Shown: piece after piece, positions 45,478-56,016 of the stretch | Layout: each line of letters opens with the position of its first letter | Position numbering within the stretch: position 1 is the stretch's first letter | Notes under the pieces: model-generated | The model's input: only the letters and a program-made list of their open reading frames with translations | Told to the model about the DNA's origin: nothing | The model's database searches: none | Position numbers and translations under genes: made by a program | Assembly (NCBI GenBank): GCA_030765065.1 | Contig: CM060975.1 | Location: forward strand, 200,298,007 to 200,362,006 | Direction of reading: 5' to 3' | DNA length: 64,000 nt | Origin: Deroplatys truncata | Taxonomy: Eukaryota; Arthropoda; Insecta; Mantodea; Mantidae

Positions 45478-45483
45478 AAAAAA

Positions 45484-46151
45484 TGAATAACGAATTCCCA
45501 TTTGAGAAAATAAGTATTGAAAAATTTAAGGGAATAACAAGCAATATCTCGAAAATGGTTCACTCAACAAAAAAATGTATGACATAAATTGTGTATTTTA
45601 ACGCGATCTACATTTTTTGTGTAGTAAAATGTTGTCTATCTCTTATGGTTTACCAGTTATGCAAAAGTCGTTCACAATGAAGAATACTTTTGGAGGCATT
45701 CCCAGAAAATTCAGGATATACATTTCATTCGTCATGAAGATATCTTAAACATATGATATTTTAATCAAAATCGTTAGAGCCATTTTTGAGAAAATTAAAA
45801 TTTTCGAAAAATCTTCCATGTAAAGGGTAGTCTGGAGTGGGGGGATTTTCTTGAAAACCTTCGTGTCGCATCTCTGGAAGATACTGAACCTAAATACCAA
45901 GTTTGGTGTTTATCCGACTGTTCGTTTCTGAGTTATGCTGTTCACAGACAGACACACACACACAGACAGACACACAAACACACAGACAGACACACAAACA
46001 CACAGACAGACACACACACGGACATGTTTCCAAAAATACTTTTTTGGGATTCAGGGGGTCTCAAAGCATGTATTTCCGGTGAAATCCCGGTATCAAATTT
46101 TTGGGTGGAATACAATACTTCCCCTACTTACTGTACGTAGTATAGAAAGTA
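45484..46151 (-). mobile_element. R1 element, truncated
   Basis: Picks up the R1 sequence at GAATAACGAATTCCCATTTG and runs to TACGTAGTATAGAAAGT. The end module is missing, so it is truncated on that side. Confidence 0.6.
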
Positions 46152-46190
46152 AAAAAAAAAAACAAACAAACCAGGACTGCCTCTGTGAAG

Positions 46191-46466
46191 TAGTCTTTCG
46201 TGGTCTAGTGGTACCATGTTAGTCTCCAGTTCCCGAGGTAGCGGTTTCAAACCCGGCGGAGGGCAATGGATTTTTATCGGGCGTAGAAATCCTTATTATG
46301 GCTTCCTTCGGAAGGGAAGTAAAGCCAGTGGTCTCGTGCCGTAGATTTACGGTACTTAAAAGAACCTCAACCCTGAGCAAAATTTCCGGTCTTTCACGCC
46401 CAACATAGAATGGGACGCTAAGAACCACAGCAGTTAAAGAGAGTCCATAAATAAAACTCAATTTAA
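46191..46466 (+). mobile_element. tRNA-derived SINE (SINE-2), fullest copy
   Basis: Head TCTTTCGTGGTCTAGTGGTA (A box), B-box-like GGTTTCAAACCC at 46242-46253, body with GGCTTCCTTCGGAAGGGAAG, tail GGGACGCTAAGAACCACAGC to AATAAAACTCAA. It is the uninterrupted reference for the SINE hosting the Polinton-like element. Confidence 0.8.
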
Positions 46467-46474
46467 TTTCATTT

Positions 46475-46680
46475 CTGCCTCTGTGATCTAATGATTAGCA
46501 TGTTAGCCTCCAAATCCAGAGGTCCCGGGTTCGATTCCCGGCTGGATGTGGGCAGTTTTCTTTGGACAGGATTACTATTCTTAATCCTCCCTCGAGGATC
46601 CTCCCTTTGGAAGTATTAGGGTATGAATGAATGTGTGTGTGTTTCTGTGCGTGTGTGAATTTAAAGATAACCCAAAGTAA
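46475..46680 (+). mobile_element. tRNA-derived SINE (SINE-4)
   Basis: The first 75 bp are strikingly tRNA-like, with B box GGTTCGATTCC at 46528-46538. The acceptor-stem halves do not pair, so this is a SINE head and not a tRNA gene. A short TG run follows at about 46630. Confidence 0.7.
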
Positions 46681-46816
46681 AATCCAATGATTAACAGTAC
46701 AATAAAATGAGAAAACACCATATCAATGGACACTTTTTCCAAAGCAAAACCACCGATAATATCTAAGATATTAACAGGGCATAAAAATACAAAAATTGTG
46801 ATGTGTTACATTCACA

Positions 46817-47487
46817 TGTCTTTCTCTACCCTGTGTATTCATTAATGCGTATAAAAACTTACCTTGCGAAATCTTGTTTTTCTGTGTACTTTATTATAAT
46901 TGAGATGAACCGTTGAAGGAATAGCTACATTAACATTTCGTTATAAATGCCAAGGGAATAGCGATCTTTCAGAGCTGGACGCCATATGCTGACCTGTACT
47001 CTCTTCGTGCAGTCGCGAGAAACAATTGAATGTCGACAGGTCTTCAAAAGAATGATAAAGTATTGAACAATTCGAACCATTAATGAAGGATAGATGGAGA
47101 GAATTTCATAGGCTATTCCCAGAACATTCAAGATTAAAAATTTTATTTGTCAAGTAAATATTTGTAATATATGGAATTTTAATCAAAATCGTTAGAGCCA
47201 CTTTTCGGAAAATAAAAATTGCAAACAGTTTTCCATGTAAAGGGTAATTAGGGTGGAGGGATTTTCTTGAAAATCTTTATGTCCCATTATTGGAAGATAC
47301 TGAACTTTAATATCAAGCTTGGTATTTATTCAGGATTTTTGTTTTTGGTTATTCTGTTCACACACACACACTCTCTAAAAATCTTTTTTTTATTCAGGGG
47401 TCCTCAAAACATGTGTTTCCGTTGAAATCTCGGTATCGCATTTTTGGGGCGGTCTCCTTCTACCTACTGTGTACATGGTAGAGAAAG
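46817..47487 (-). mobile_element. old R1 copy
   Basis: R1 landmarks from GTCTTTCTCTACCC to GGTAGAGAAAGTTA, about 670 bp, strongly diverged. Confidence 0.5.
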
Positions 47488-47489
47488 TT

Positions 47490-48230
47490 ATTAGAATAGA
47501 AATCATTGAAGCGTTTATTCAAAATTAAATTGTCTTAAACATTGAAGTAAAGTTTTGAAATATGCAAAAATAACACTGACCTCTCTATTCCTTCATAAGG
47601 ACACGTCTTGTAACCCGGAGGGCAGGAGTTAGGGTCTCGGTTGGAGTGAATTGACTAGATAACATTTTCTTGGGGTATTTTCCTTATACTTAAGGCCAAA
47701 TGTCAGGCTTTAACATTAACGTCTTATCTATGCAACGATCTTGTAACAATGAATACTATTAAGACTTGAATACAAAGCAAATTACGATGCATGCTTTGCA
47801 AGCGCCGTAAATTTCATAAACATATTAACGTCTGCACGTTGGACTGTCTGAAATGGCAGGAAACAAAACACTTTAAGCATAACTGTGAATACAAGAAAAT
47901 GCAAACCAGGCTCATCTATTCAGATTTTAGCGGTTTTGCAATCAAAGGTCATTAAAATCTATTACACGTGCAATAATTATAATTGGAAATAATTACAACG
48001 TCCTCCGAAATTGGTAGCTAAACCGAGTTACTTTTTTTATTCATTTTAAATGCTTAGCAGGCTGAGACAACATTCCTATAATTTAAATCCACATAGAATT
48101 AGCACAGAAATTTCACTGTTTTAAATTTAAAAACACTAACTCCTCAATATCTTTCCGTATTTGTAGAGGTCCTATCATAATCGCTTAAACAAAAACGCTT
48201 CACAATAATAAAACTTCAAATTCTGCAACT
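47490..48230. other. intergenic, nothing recognised
   Basis: AT-rich, no gene or known repeat. Confidence 0.3.
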
Positions 48231-48231
48231 G

Positions 48232-48770
48232 CCGAGCGAGATGGCCTCGCGGTAATGTGCGAGTCTCTCCTTCGGGAGGTCCCGGGTTCGATTCTTTCGG
48301 GCAGCAACTCTGACCATGCTCTTTTTTTGTAGTTTCCTCGGGTTTTTACGGGAATACTGGGATGGTTCCCCTTATTACACAATTTCCTGTCCCTAACATT
48401 TCATCTATTTTATCTCATCTGTTCCAGGGTTGTAGGATCAGGCGACGGCGGTTGGTGTGTTGGGGCAGGGCGGAGAAATTTGTGCTCTGGAAATATTTCT
48501 CTCTGGCATTTGGCGGGCTGCCTTCCTGGGAGCTGTCTCGTTTATTCCCAGGACCCGATTATGGGTGGTTACGGCAGGGATAGCCGGAATCATTAAGGGC
48601 CGCCCCGTCCTTGCTAGCGCACATCGTCGTCATGATTTGGTCGCTCTTCGGGTCTCCCGTTCATCCCATCCTCCCATCCTAAGGGTTACTTGGAAGCCCA
48701 AAAGGTCCGCTATGGCTTGTGCTCTAGTTACTGGAGGCTCCTACGTCTATCCCTGAGTCCTAATTCTACA
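48232..48770 (+). mobile_element. long tRNA-derived SINE (SINE-5)
   Basis: Head GCCGAGCGAGATGGCCTCGC (A-box region), B box GGTTCGATTCT at 48285-48295, then a GC-richer body of about 0.45 kb. Frames through it start and stop without sense. The 3' boundary is uncertain. Confidence 0.6.
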
Positions 48771-48850
48771 GTTGAAATACTCCAGCGACGACAAATAAAA
48801 TCATTCTCAAGTAATTGAACAATTATTCAGCATTTCAAACAAAAACATGG

Positions 48851-49066
48851 GAGGATAAAAAATTCGAGCGCATACAACAGCGAATATTTTGGAAATGACT
48901 AATGCCACTGCAGTTAAGCTCTTGGAGTAGTGATTCCGTTATGAGAACACAATCTCAAGAACACGATGGTAATTGCTTTATACTCTCTGGCTTCATGGAG
49001 TAGTGTTAAAAGTTCAGTTCTCACGCTGCCAGCAGTGTTTGTTGCAGAAGCTAGTATATTTTACTT
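48851..49066 (+). repeat. left copy of inverted repeat pair R2
   Basis: CGAGCGCATACAACAGCGAA through ATTCCGTTATGAGAACACAA and CATGGAGTAGTG to TATATTTTACTT. It recurs in reverse at 49485-49556 plus 50470-50617. Unidentified short element. Confidence 0.7.
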
Positions 49067-49096
49067 AAAGTTTACATTTATGTGTTCTACGCCGTG

Positions 49097-49363
49097 GCAC
49101 AGATGTTGGAGCGATTTCCCGGCCACGGTATACGCTAGCGTTGGAACCCATCTATTTGGGTGCGGGTATTTTGCCCCGTATATTGGCGGTGCCCATTCAG
49201 TATCGTGAGAAATATGAGAAGCTACCATAAGCAGTGTTCTGTAGGTCTTGAAGACCAATTTTTCGGCTTGGGGACGCGTGGTGCTGACCACTTCTCCCCT
49301 AACGCGTTGGATGATCGCTCTCTTCTGCCATGTGCATGCGTGAGGCCGGGACATAAAATTTAA
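49097..49363 (+). mobile_element. SINE-like repeat (SINE-6), copy 1
   Basis: CCCATTCAGTATCGTGAGAA and GAGGCCGG are shared with 61960-62200. Placed between the two R2 copies. Confidence 0.5.
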
Positions 49364-49484
49364 TAATTCATTTTTACTTTCTCTGCTACGTATGGTAAGT
49401 AGGGGGAGTATTGCAGTCCACCCAAAAATTCGATTTCACCGGAAATACTGTAAAAAAAAAGAAAAAGAAAACACACATACACAC

Positions 49485-50617
49485 AAGTAAAATATACCTG
49501 CTTCTGCAACAAACACTGTTGGCAGCGTGTGAAGTGAACTTTTTAACACTACTCCATGAAGAAGATGCTTGCTTCAAATATAGAAAGCCAATTTGAAGTA
49601 GGAGTTGTACTGTAGTTCAACTGTTGGAGAGCCGAACTTGAAGTAGTTGCAACCGCACGTATGGTACCCGGTAGCTTTCGTCCCAAATTTAAAAATATTA
49701 ACTTTGTAATATGACTGTTTCTTTAAATATTATATATTTATGTTTGCCTCGGCTGCGTCAGTATTTTTGTTACATGGATTTCTTTGCAGGGAGTAATGTG
49801 GCTAAGAATATAGGTTTACACAGATTATAATTTTACTTCACTCCTTTTATTAATGCTTGATACGATTTAAATAACACTTCACTGATATAGAGAGCAGTGA
49901 GATTCTTTTATTAATTACTTGCACTTTTTAACACGTAAACTATTTTCGTCTCACACGAATAAATTTCCCAAGGACGCATCTCGCGTCCGGTTAGGAACAC
50001 TGTCTACAAGCAACTGACTTGATTTCTACCGCCTAAATTTGTAAATTTCTGTATTTCAAGTCTCTGATTGGCTATTCCTACTCCAATAGAATACCTTCAT
50101 TTAACTAAAGCTTTTTCTGGTTATTGATTGGCTATTTATAAACTGTCTCAAAATTTACATTATTGTTGCTCCAATAATGACTAGTAGCATTAAACTTTCA
50201 AATTCATTATTGCCTCAAGGCTACCTCAATGTTACCACATTGTTAGCAACTTTTAACCTATTATTCTCACAGTTCCTACGTTATTAAATTATGTAATACA
50301 TTCACATAACATTATTACATGTATACAATAATATAAACAAATACAATGACTGTAATATACACCTTTTAGATATTGTTACATACACATATTGCTTTAAGGC
50401 GGGACAGTTATTATATTTTTTATCATATAATTTGACTGAAATCAATTAAGTGTTAAAAATACTGCCTCATCCATGAAGCAAGAGAGCATAAAGCAATTAC
50501 CATCGTGATCTTGAGATGTGTTCTGATAACGGAATCACTACTCCAACAGCTTAACTAGAGTGGCATTAGGGATTTCCAAAATATTCGCTGTTGTATGCGC
50601 TCGACTTTTTTTGAGCC
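49485..50617 (-). repeat. right copy of inverted repeat pair R2, split by an LTR
   Basis: Reverse complement of 48851-49066, interrupted at the CCATGAAG site by the LTR-like insertion 49557-50469. R1 sequence flanks it (5' end at 49375, continuation from 50618), so R2 itself landed in an R1. Confidence 0.7.
49557..50469 (-). mobile_element. solo LTR-like insertion, copy 3 (4-bp TSD TCCA)
   Basis: Minus-strand TGAGGCAGTATTTTTAAC to its TCA end, flanked by TCCA at 49553-49556 and 50470-50473. The inverted R2 copy gives the empty site directly. Same family as copies 1 and 2; 913 bp. Confidence 0.75.
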
Positions 50618-50657
50618 TCCCTCAATCCAACAAAAAGTCATTTTTTAGAAAATGATC

Positions 50658-50705
<48 letters not shown>

Positions 50706-51328
50706 TATGTGGATGCGTATCTGTGAACAGCATAACTAAAAAACGAAAAGTCGGATAAATACCATACTTGGTATTTAGGTTCACCATATATCAAAGATAC
50801 GACGCTAGGATTTTCAAGAAAATCTCTCCACCGCAGACTACCCTCTGCATCTAACATTTTTCGAAATTTTTGATTTTATCAAAAATGGCTCCAACGATTT
50901 TAATTACAATATCGTATATTTAAGATATTTTTATGGCAAATAAAATGTATATCCCGAATTTTCTGGGAATGTCCCCAAAAGTACCTTTTTTATAACTGGT
51001 AAACCGTAAGAGATAGACAAAACTTTTCTGCTCAAAAAATGTAGAACTAGTTAAACTACACAGTTTATGTAGATAATATACATTTTTCTGTGCAGTGAAC
51101 CATTTACAAAGTATTCCTTGTTATTTGTTCGAATTTTCCAATACTTATACTTTTTCTCAAATGGGAATTCGTTATTCATTTTTTTTATGTTCTGGACATA
51201 CAAAGAGAATGCAATGCTCCACATAGCAACCAACTCTTAAAAGATTTGACTATAAGACAATATCATGTTAATGAAGTAGATGGAGAATAAACGTTTGTAA
51301 AAATAGTTTATACAAGGGTAGAGAAAGT
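50618..51328 (+). mobile_element. R1 element, 3' part
   Basis: From AATCCAACAAAAAGTC through GTGAACAGCATAACTA to GGGTAGAGAAAGT. Its 5' end is the piece at 49375-49450. It includes a (CG)n(TG)n run at 50659-50704. Confidence 0.6.
50659..50704. repeat. (CG)n(TG)n alternating purine-pyrimidine run
   Basis: Uninterrupted alternation of GC then GT dinucleotides, a sequence type that can adopt left-handed DNA. It occupies the place of the TG microsatellite in other R1 copies. Confidence 0.9.
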
Positions 51329-51559
51329 AATGTGAGCGTAACACATCAGATGTTTATATTACTACCTCAAGCTCCTGTTATTTTAATCAAAATCATAAGC
51401 CTTTTTGTTGGAAATCAACTTTTTAGTCTTTAAGGGCGAAGCTTTAAATAACATTCATAAAATTCTCCGAAAATCTTATTTTCCATCTGCAGCGATTGAA
51501 CACTTAACTTGGTTAGCTTTCTTTTCCCCCCCTGTTTTCCGATCTTTTTGTATTTCTTA

Positions 51560-52250
51560 TTACTTTCGGAGTCACCTACATTAGAGAAAGTATTGTATTC
51601 CGCCCAAAAATTCGATAACAGCATTTCAATGGAAATGCACCAAGCCCAAAATAGAGCACTTTTAGAAAACCGCACGCGCGCGTGCGTGTTTGAACAGCAT
51701 AACACGAAAACGAAAATTTGGATAAATAATAAAATTATTATTTAAAATCTACATCTTCTAAGGATGCTTTATGGGAATTGTCAAGAAAGTCCCCCGCCTC
51801 TACTTTGCACTGAAACTTTTTCACTATTTTTTATTTTCTTAAGAAAGGCTATAATGACCTTAATTAAAATATTATATATTTGACTTATTGAACTTAAAAA
51901 TAAAACCTATATTTTGAATTTTCTTTGAATAGCATGTAATTCTATTCTTTTATAATTATTTTTAAACAGGTAACCATAAGAGATGGACAAACTTACTACA
52001 ATTAAACAACACAATTTCTTCAAATATTTTTCGTCACTTAAGCATTTGTTGCAAGTTTATACCTTTCCCAAGTGTGACAGCATCTAAGGACATGCTTAAA
52101 GTTTGCTATTACTTTCTCCGCCACCTATCTATAGTCGATAAGAAAAAATATTGTATCCCAACCAAATATTCGATGTCAATATTTCGTCGGAAATGCATAT
52201 TTTGAAATCCCCTGAATGCAATTGAAATACTTAGCATTCATTTCGACTGT
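51560..52250 (+). mobile_element. degenerate R1 fragments
   Basis: CCCAAAAATTCGATAACAGC and GAACAGCATAACACG near 51600-51710, and a second 5' end (ACTTTCTCCGCC) near 52110. Heavily diverged. Confidence 0.45.
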
Positions 52251-52268
52251 AAATCGCTATTCTTTTTT

Positions 52269-53053
52269 ACTTTCTCTACTACGCATAGTAAGTAGGGGAA
52301 GTATTGTATTCCACCCAAAAATTCGATACCGATATTTCACCGAAAATACATGTTTTGAGACCCCCTGAATCCAAAAAACACATTTTTGGAAACATGTCCG
52401 TGTGTGTCTCTCTGTGAGCAGTATAACTCAGGACCCAACAGTCGGATGAACACCAAACTTGGTATTTAGGTTCAGTATCTTCCAGAGATGCGACACGAAG
52501 GTTTTCAAGAAAATCCCCCACCCTTTACATGGAACATTTTTCGAAAATTTTAATTTTCTCAAAAATGGCTCTAACGATTTTGATTAAAATATCATATGTT
52601 TAAGATATTTTCATGACAAATGAAATGTATATGTTGAATTTTCTGGGAATGTCTCCAAAAGTATTCTTCATTGTGAATGACTTTTCCATAACTGGTAAAC
52701 CATAAGAGATAGACAAAATTTTACTACACAAAACATGTAGATCGCGTTAAAATACACAATTTATGCCAAATACATTTTTTTTGAGTGAACCATTTTCAAG
52801 ACATTGCTTGTTATTCCCTTAAACTTTCCAATACTTATACGTTTTCTCAAATGGGAATTCATTATTCATTTTTTTTTGTCCTGGTAATGCAAATAGAACC
52901 ACATAGCTACCAGCTCTTAAAATATTTGACTATCGCCTACCAATTCCCCTTGCATCTATAAGAAAATTAGCAATAAGATTAACATCTCGATTAACATGAA
53001 GCATATGGAGAATAAGCGTTTGTAAAAATAGTTTGTACAAGAGTAGAGAAAGT
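52269..53053 (+). mobile_element. complete R1 element
   Basis: ACTTTCTCTAC (52269-52279) to GTAGAGAAAGT (53043-53053), 785 bp. It has all landmarks and the shortest TG run (GTGTGTGTCTCTCTGTG). Confidence 0.7.
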
Positions 53054-53328
53054 CATGTGAATGTAACCAATCAGGATTTTTTCCCAACTTTTGTACATGT
53101 TCATGTAAAGAAATGGAATTTCAAAGGCATTACATAGCAACCGGTTTTGAAAAGATCGGTTTGGCTTACTGCATTCCTATTCGTACAAGAAATGTGTAAA
53201 TGAGTAATTAAAGTTTATCTGTATTAACAAGAAGTAGATAGAACTGTATAGTTTGTACTTGTTTGTAGAGGAAGTCATGTGAATGCAACCATAAGATTTT
53301 TCAAGTAGACGGTTGCTATTCGTTTTTT

Positions 53329-54161
53329 ACTTTCTTTGCCACGTTCATAGTAGGGGAGAAGGTATTGCATTTCACCGAAAACTTCCCTATCAAAATTTCA
53401 CCGAAAATACATGTTTTGAGGCCCCCTGAATCCAAAAAAAGTTTTTTTAGAAAAAGGTTCGTGTGTGTGTCTGTGAACAGCATAACTCAAAAACGAAAAG
53501 TCGGATAAATACCAAACTTCATATTTAGGTTCAGTACATTCGGAAAATGTCGCACAAGGATTTTCAGCGAAATACCCCATCCCAAACTATCCCTTACAAG
53601 GAACATTTTTCGAAACTTTTGATTTTCTAAAAAAATGGCTCCAACGAAATTATTTAAATACCATACATTAAAGGATTTTACATGACAAATAAAAGGTATA
53701 TCTTGAATTTTCTGGAAATAGCCTATGAAGTCCTCTTCATTCGAAAGGAATTTTGTATAATATTGTATAACTAGTAAACGTAAAAGGATATAAAAAAGTG
53801 CCACCAAGAAATGTAGATCTTTTTAAAACACGCAATTTATTCTAAATAACTTTTTTTTTTAATCAGTCATTTCCGAGATCTCCGTTATTAATGCTTCGAA
53901 TTGTTCATTACTTGATTATTTTAAAGTCGTTTCAGTTGTTTCTTGCGTTTGCATGGAAACAGTATGGAATTTTAAGGGCAGTGTATATCGTCCAGTTCTT
54001 AAACATTTGGCTATTGCTGTTCTCTTTGTATTTACAACGAAATTCGTAATGTAGCTATTTCTGGGAGGGTTTATTTTGGATTAAATGTAGTAGATAGTAA
54101 AATAAGCTTTAGTAGCAATAGTTTGTATACCCACTAATAAGCGATAGAGGTTAGAGAAAGT
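53329..54161 (+). mobile_element. R1 element, diverged
   Basis: ACTTTCTTTGCC to GGTTAGAGAAAGT, 833 bp, older than the preceding copy but colinear. Confidence 0.55.
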
Positions 54162-54369
54162 CATGTGAGTGTAGCTTATCAATTTTTTTTAATATTGCTA
54201 ACTTTACGGTGCATTTGTTTATGCCACATAGTTGTGTTGAATATAGATTAGGTTATTGTCACATAAGCATAGATTTGGTACGTGTGCTCAGGCTTTCGCC
54301 CAGTGGCAATCCTGAATTGGTTATTAAAGCACCGATAACGCACACAAAAGCACACTCATATACCATACT

Positions 54370-54485
54370 CTGGGCAGGCAGAGAAACCTTGTTTAAAGAA
54401 AAAGTTCTAGAGCCCAGCCGGTAATCGTACCTGGGACCTCTCGCTCAGAAGGCGGGCATTCTACCGGTTGACCTATGCGACCAGT
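54370..54485 (-). mobile_element. tRNA-derived SINE head (SINE-7), minus strand
   Basis: On the minus strand: GACTGGTCGCATAGGTCAAC (A-box region), then GAGAGGTCCCAGGTACGATT (B-box region) about 40 bp on. Only a head-proximal part was recognised. Confidence 0.5.
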
Positions 54486-54489
54486 CTTT

Positions 54490-55650
54490 ATAAACTTTAT
54501 GTGACCATTAAACGTACACTGCTTGAGAGATTTTAGAAGCTCCCAAGAATGCACCGGCGAAAACGCGCCTAAGAAAGGAAGTGCAAAAAGCTAGGGCAAG
54601 GTGTGTGCGGCAGAAGTCAAGGACTCCCCCTTCCTCACCCGCATCCTACCCCGTGGCTGCATTTCTGTTGCCCGTACAACAGAACGGGCAGAGTTTCTCG
54701 CGTTACTACATTCTCGCACCGTTTCGCCAAATCTTATTAAAGGCCCAGACTCGGCTTTGCATGGTAATGAGTACAGCTGCAGGCCTGCAGGTGAGTGAGC
54801 GATTTTATCTGATTGATTGACTGCTAGGAAAGGAACCAGTTTCTCCGGAAATTATCTCACACCCTCGCTAACGTAACAGTACTTAAGAAATATATGCTTC
54901 CTGCGTATAGTATAACACATTGCATTTATTTGACGAGAAGAAAGATAATCCCCTGAAAGCTTTTTGCATTTTTTGTTTTTGAGGATACAACTTAGATGAC
55001 ATCTGCTCCTCAAATTCCCAACATTACGAGCCGGTTTCACTAACTGATGTTAAAAACACTCCAATATCTTGTTTACTATTATCATATTAAAAGAACAACA
55101 TAATGTTAAATCTCTTGCTTTCAACTTTCACAATTGTTAGCTAACAAGTTGACGAGCAATAGCTTTCGAGAAGACGGTGCCCGACCTAGTTGACAACTAG
55201 TTACGTTTGTAGACAATTGACATTGGATGTTTCTGATTGTTTGAGGTTAGAATAGCATTTCAAGTTAAAAGGCTCTAATTTTAGAATATTATATTTGTTT
55301 ATACCGAACATCATACAACAATTTTAGATAAATGTACATCAAGTCTTAAAGCTACTTACATTTTAGTACACTTTGAGTCCGATTTTTCTTCCCTTTAAGG
55401 GCTACCTTGCACCATTTGGCTTTCGATTAGCCCTTATGTTTTTCTTTCCCTTTCCACTTCACTGATTCTTACTTTCTCTTGCCCTTCCTCCCCTTTCCCC
55501 TTGCTTTTTTATTTTCTTAACCATTTGTCCTTGGTTTCCTTGAAAACTCTCCTATATCCTTGATACTTTTTTTCTCTCATAACGGTATATATATTTATAG
55601 CTACCATTTCCTCGCTCATTCCATTCCATTTTGAATCTCAAATATTCTGT
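54490..55650. other. intergenic, nothing recognised
   Basis: A more GC-balanced stretch lies at 54550-54800 without a credible frame. The rest is AT-rich. Confidence 0.3.
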
Positions 55651-55660
55651 CTCCACTTCT

Positions 55661-55677
55661 CACTCTCACTCTCACTC

Positions 55678-55714
<37 letters not shown>
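55661..55714. repeat. (CT)n microsatellite
   Basis: CTCTCA units then an uninterrupted CT run, in a long pyrimidine-rich stretch (55440-55830). Confidence 0.95.
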
Positions 55715-55716
<2 letters not shown>

Positions 55717-56016
55717 ACACTCAACCAAGTAATGCATCTTATTCTCTTTACCTCACATATGCTACATGTTCTCGATTCTCTTTTTTTTTAATTTATTTTT
55801 ATTTGTTTTTATTTATTTTATTTGTTTTTATTTTTGAAGTTTTACTTTCTCTACTACGTACCTTTTTATTTTACTTTTTTTAATTTTACCTTTTAGGGAT
55901 AGGTTTTAGGATAATATGAAAACTACTACACAAGAAGTATAGATCTTTTTTTTCTCTCTCTCTCTTATTCTTCTTCTTTTCCCTACTCTTATCATATGCC
56001 CTCCTGCAGAGGACAC

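Noticed and set aside
46475..46550. tRNA gene
   Set aside because: A and B boxes are good, but acceptor-stem halves do not pair and a SINE body follows.
48362..48756. Overlapping frames of 73 and 99 codons
   Set aside because: They lie in the body of a SINE-like repeat with no conserved motif.
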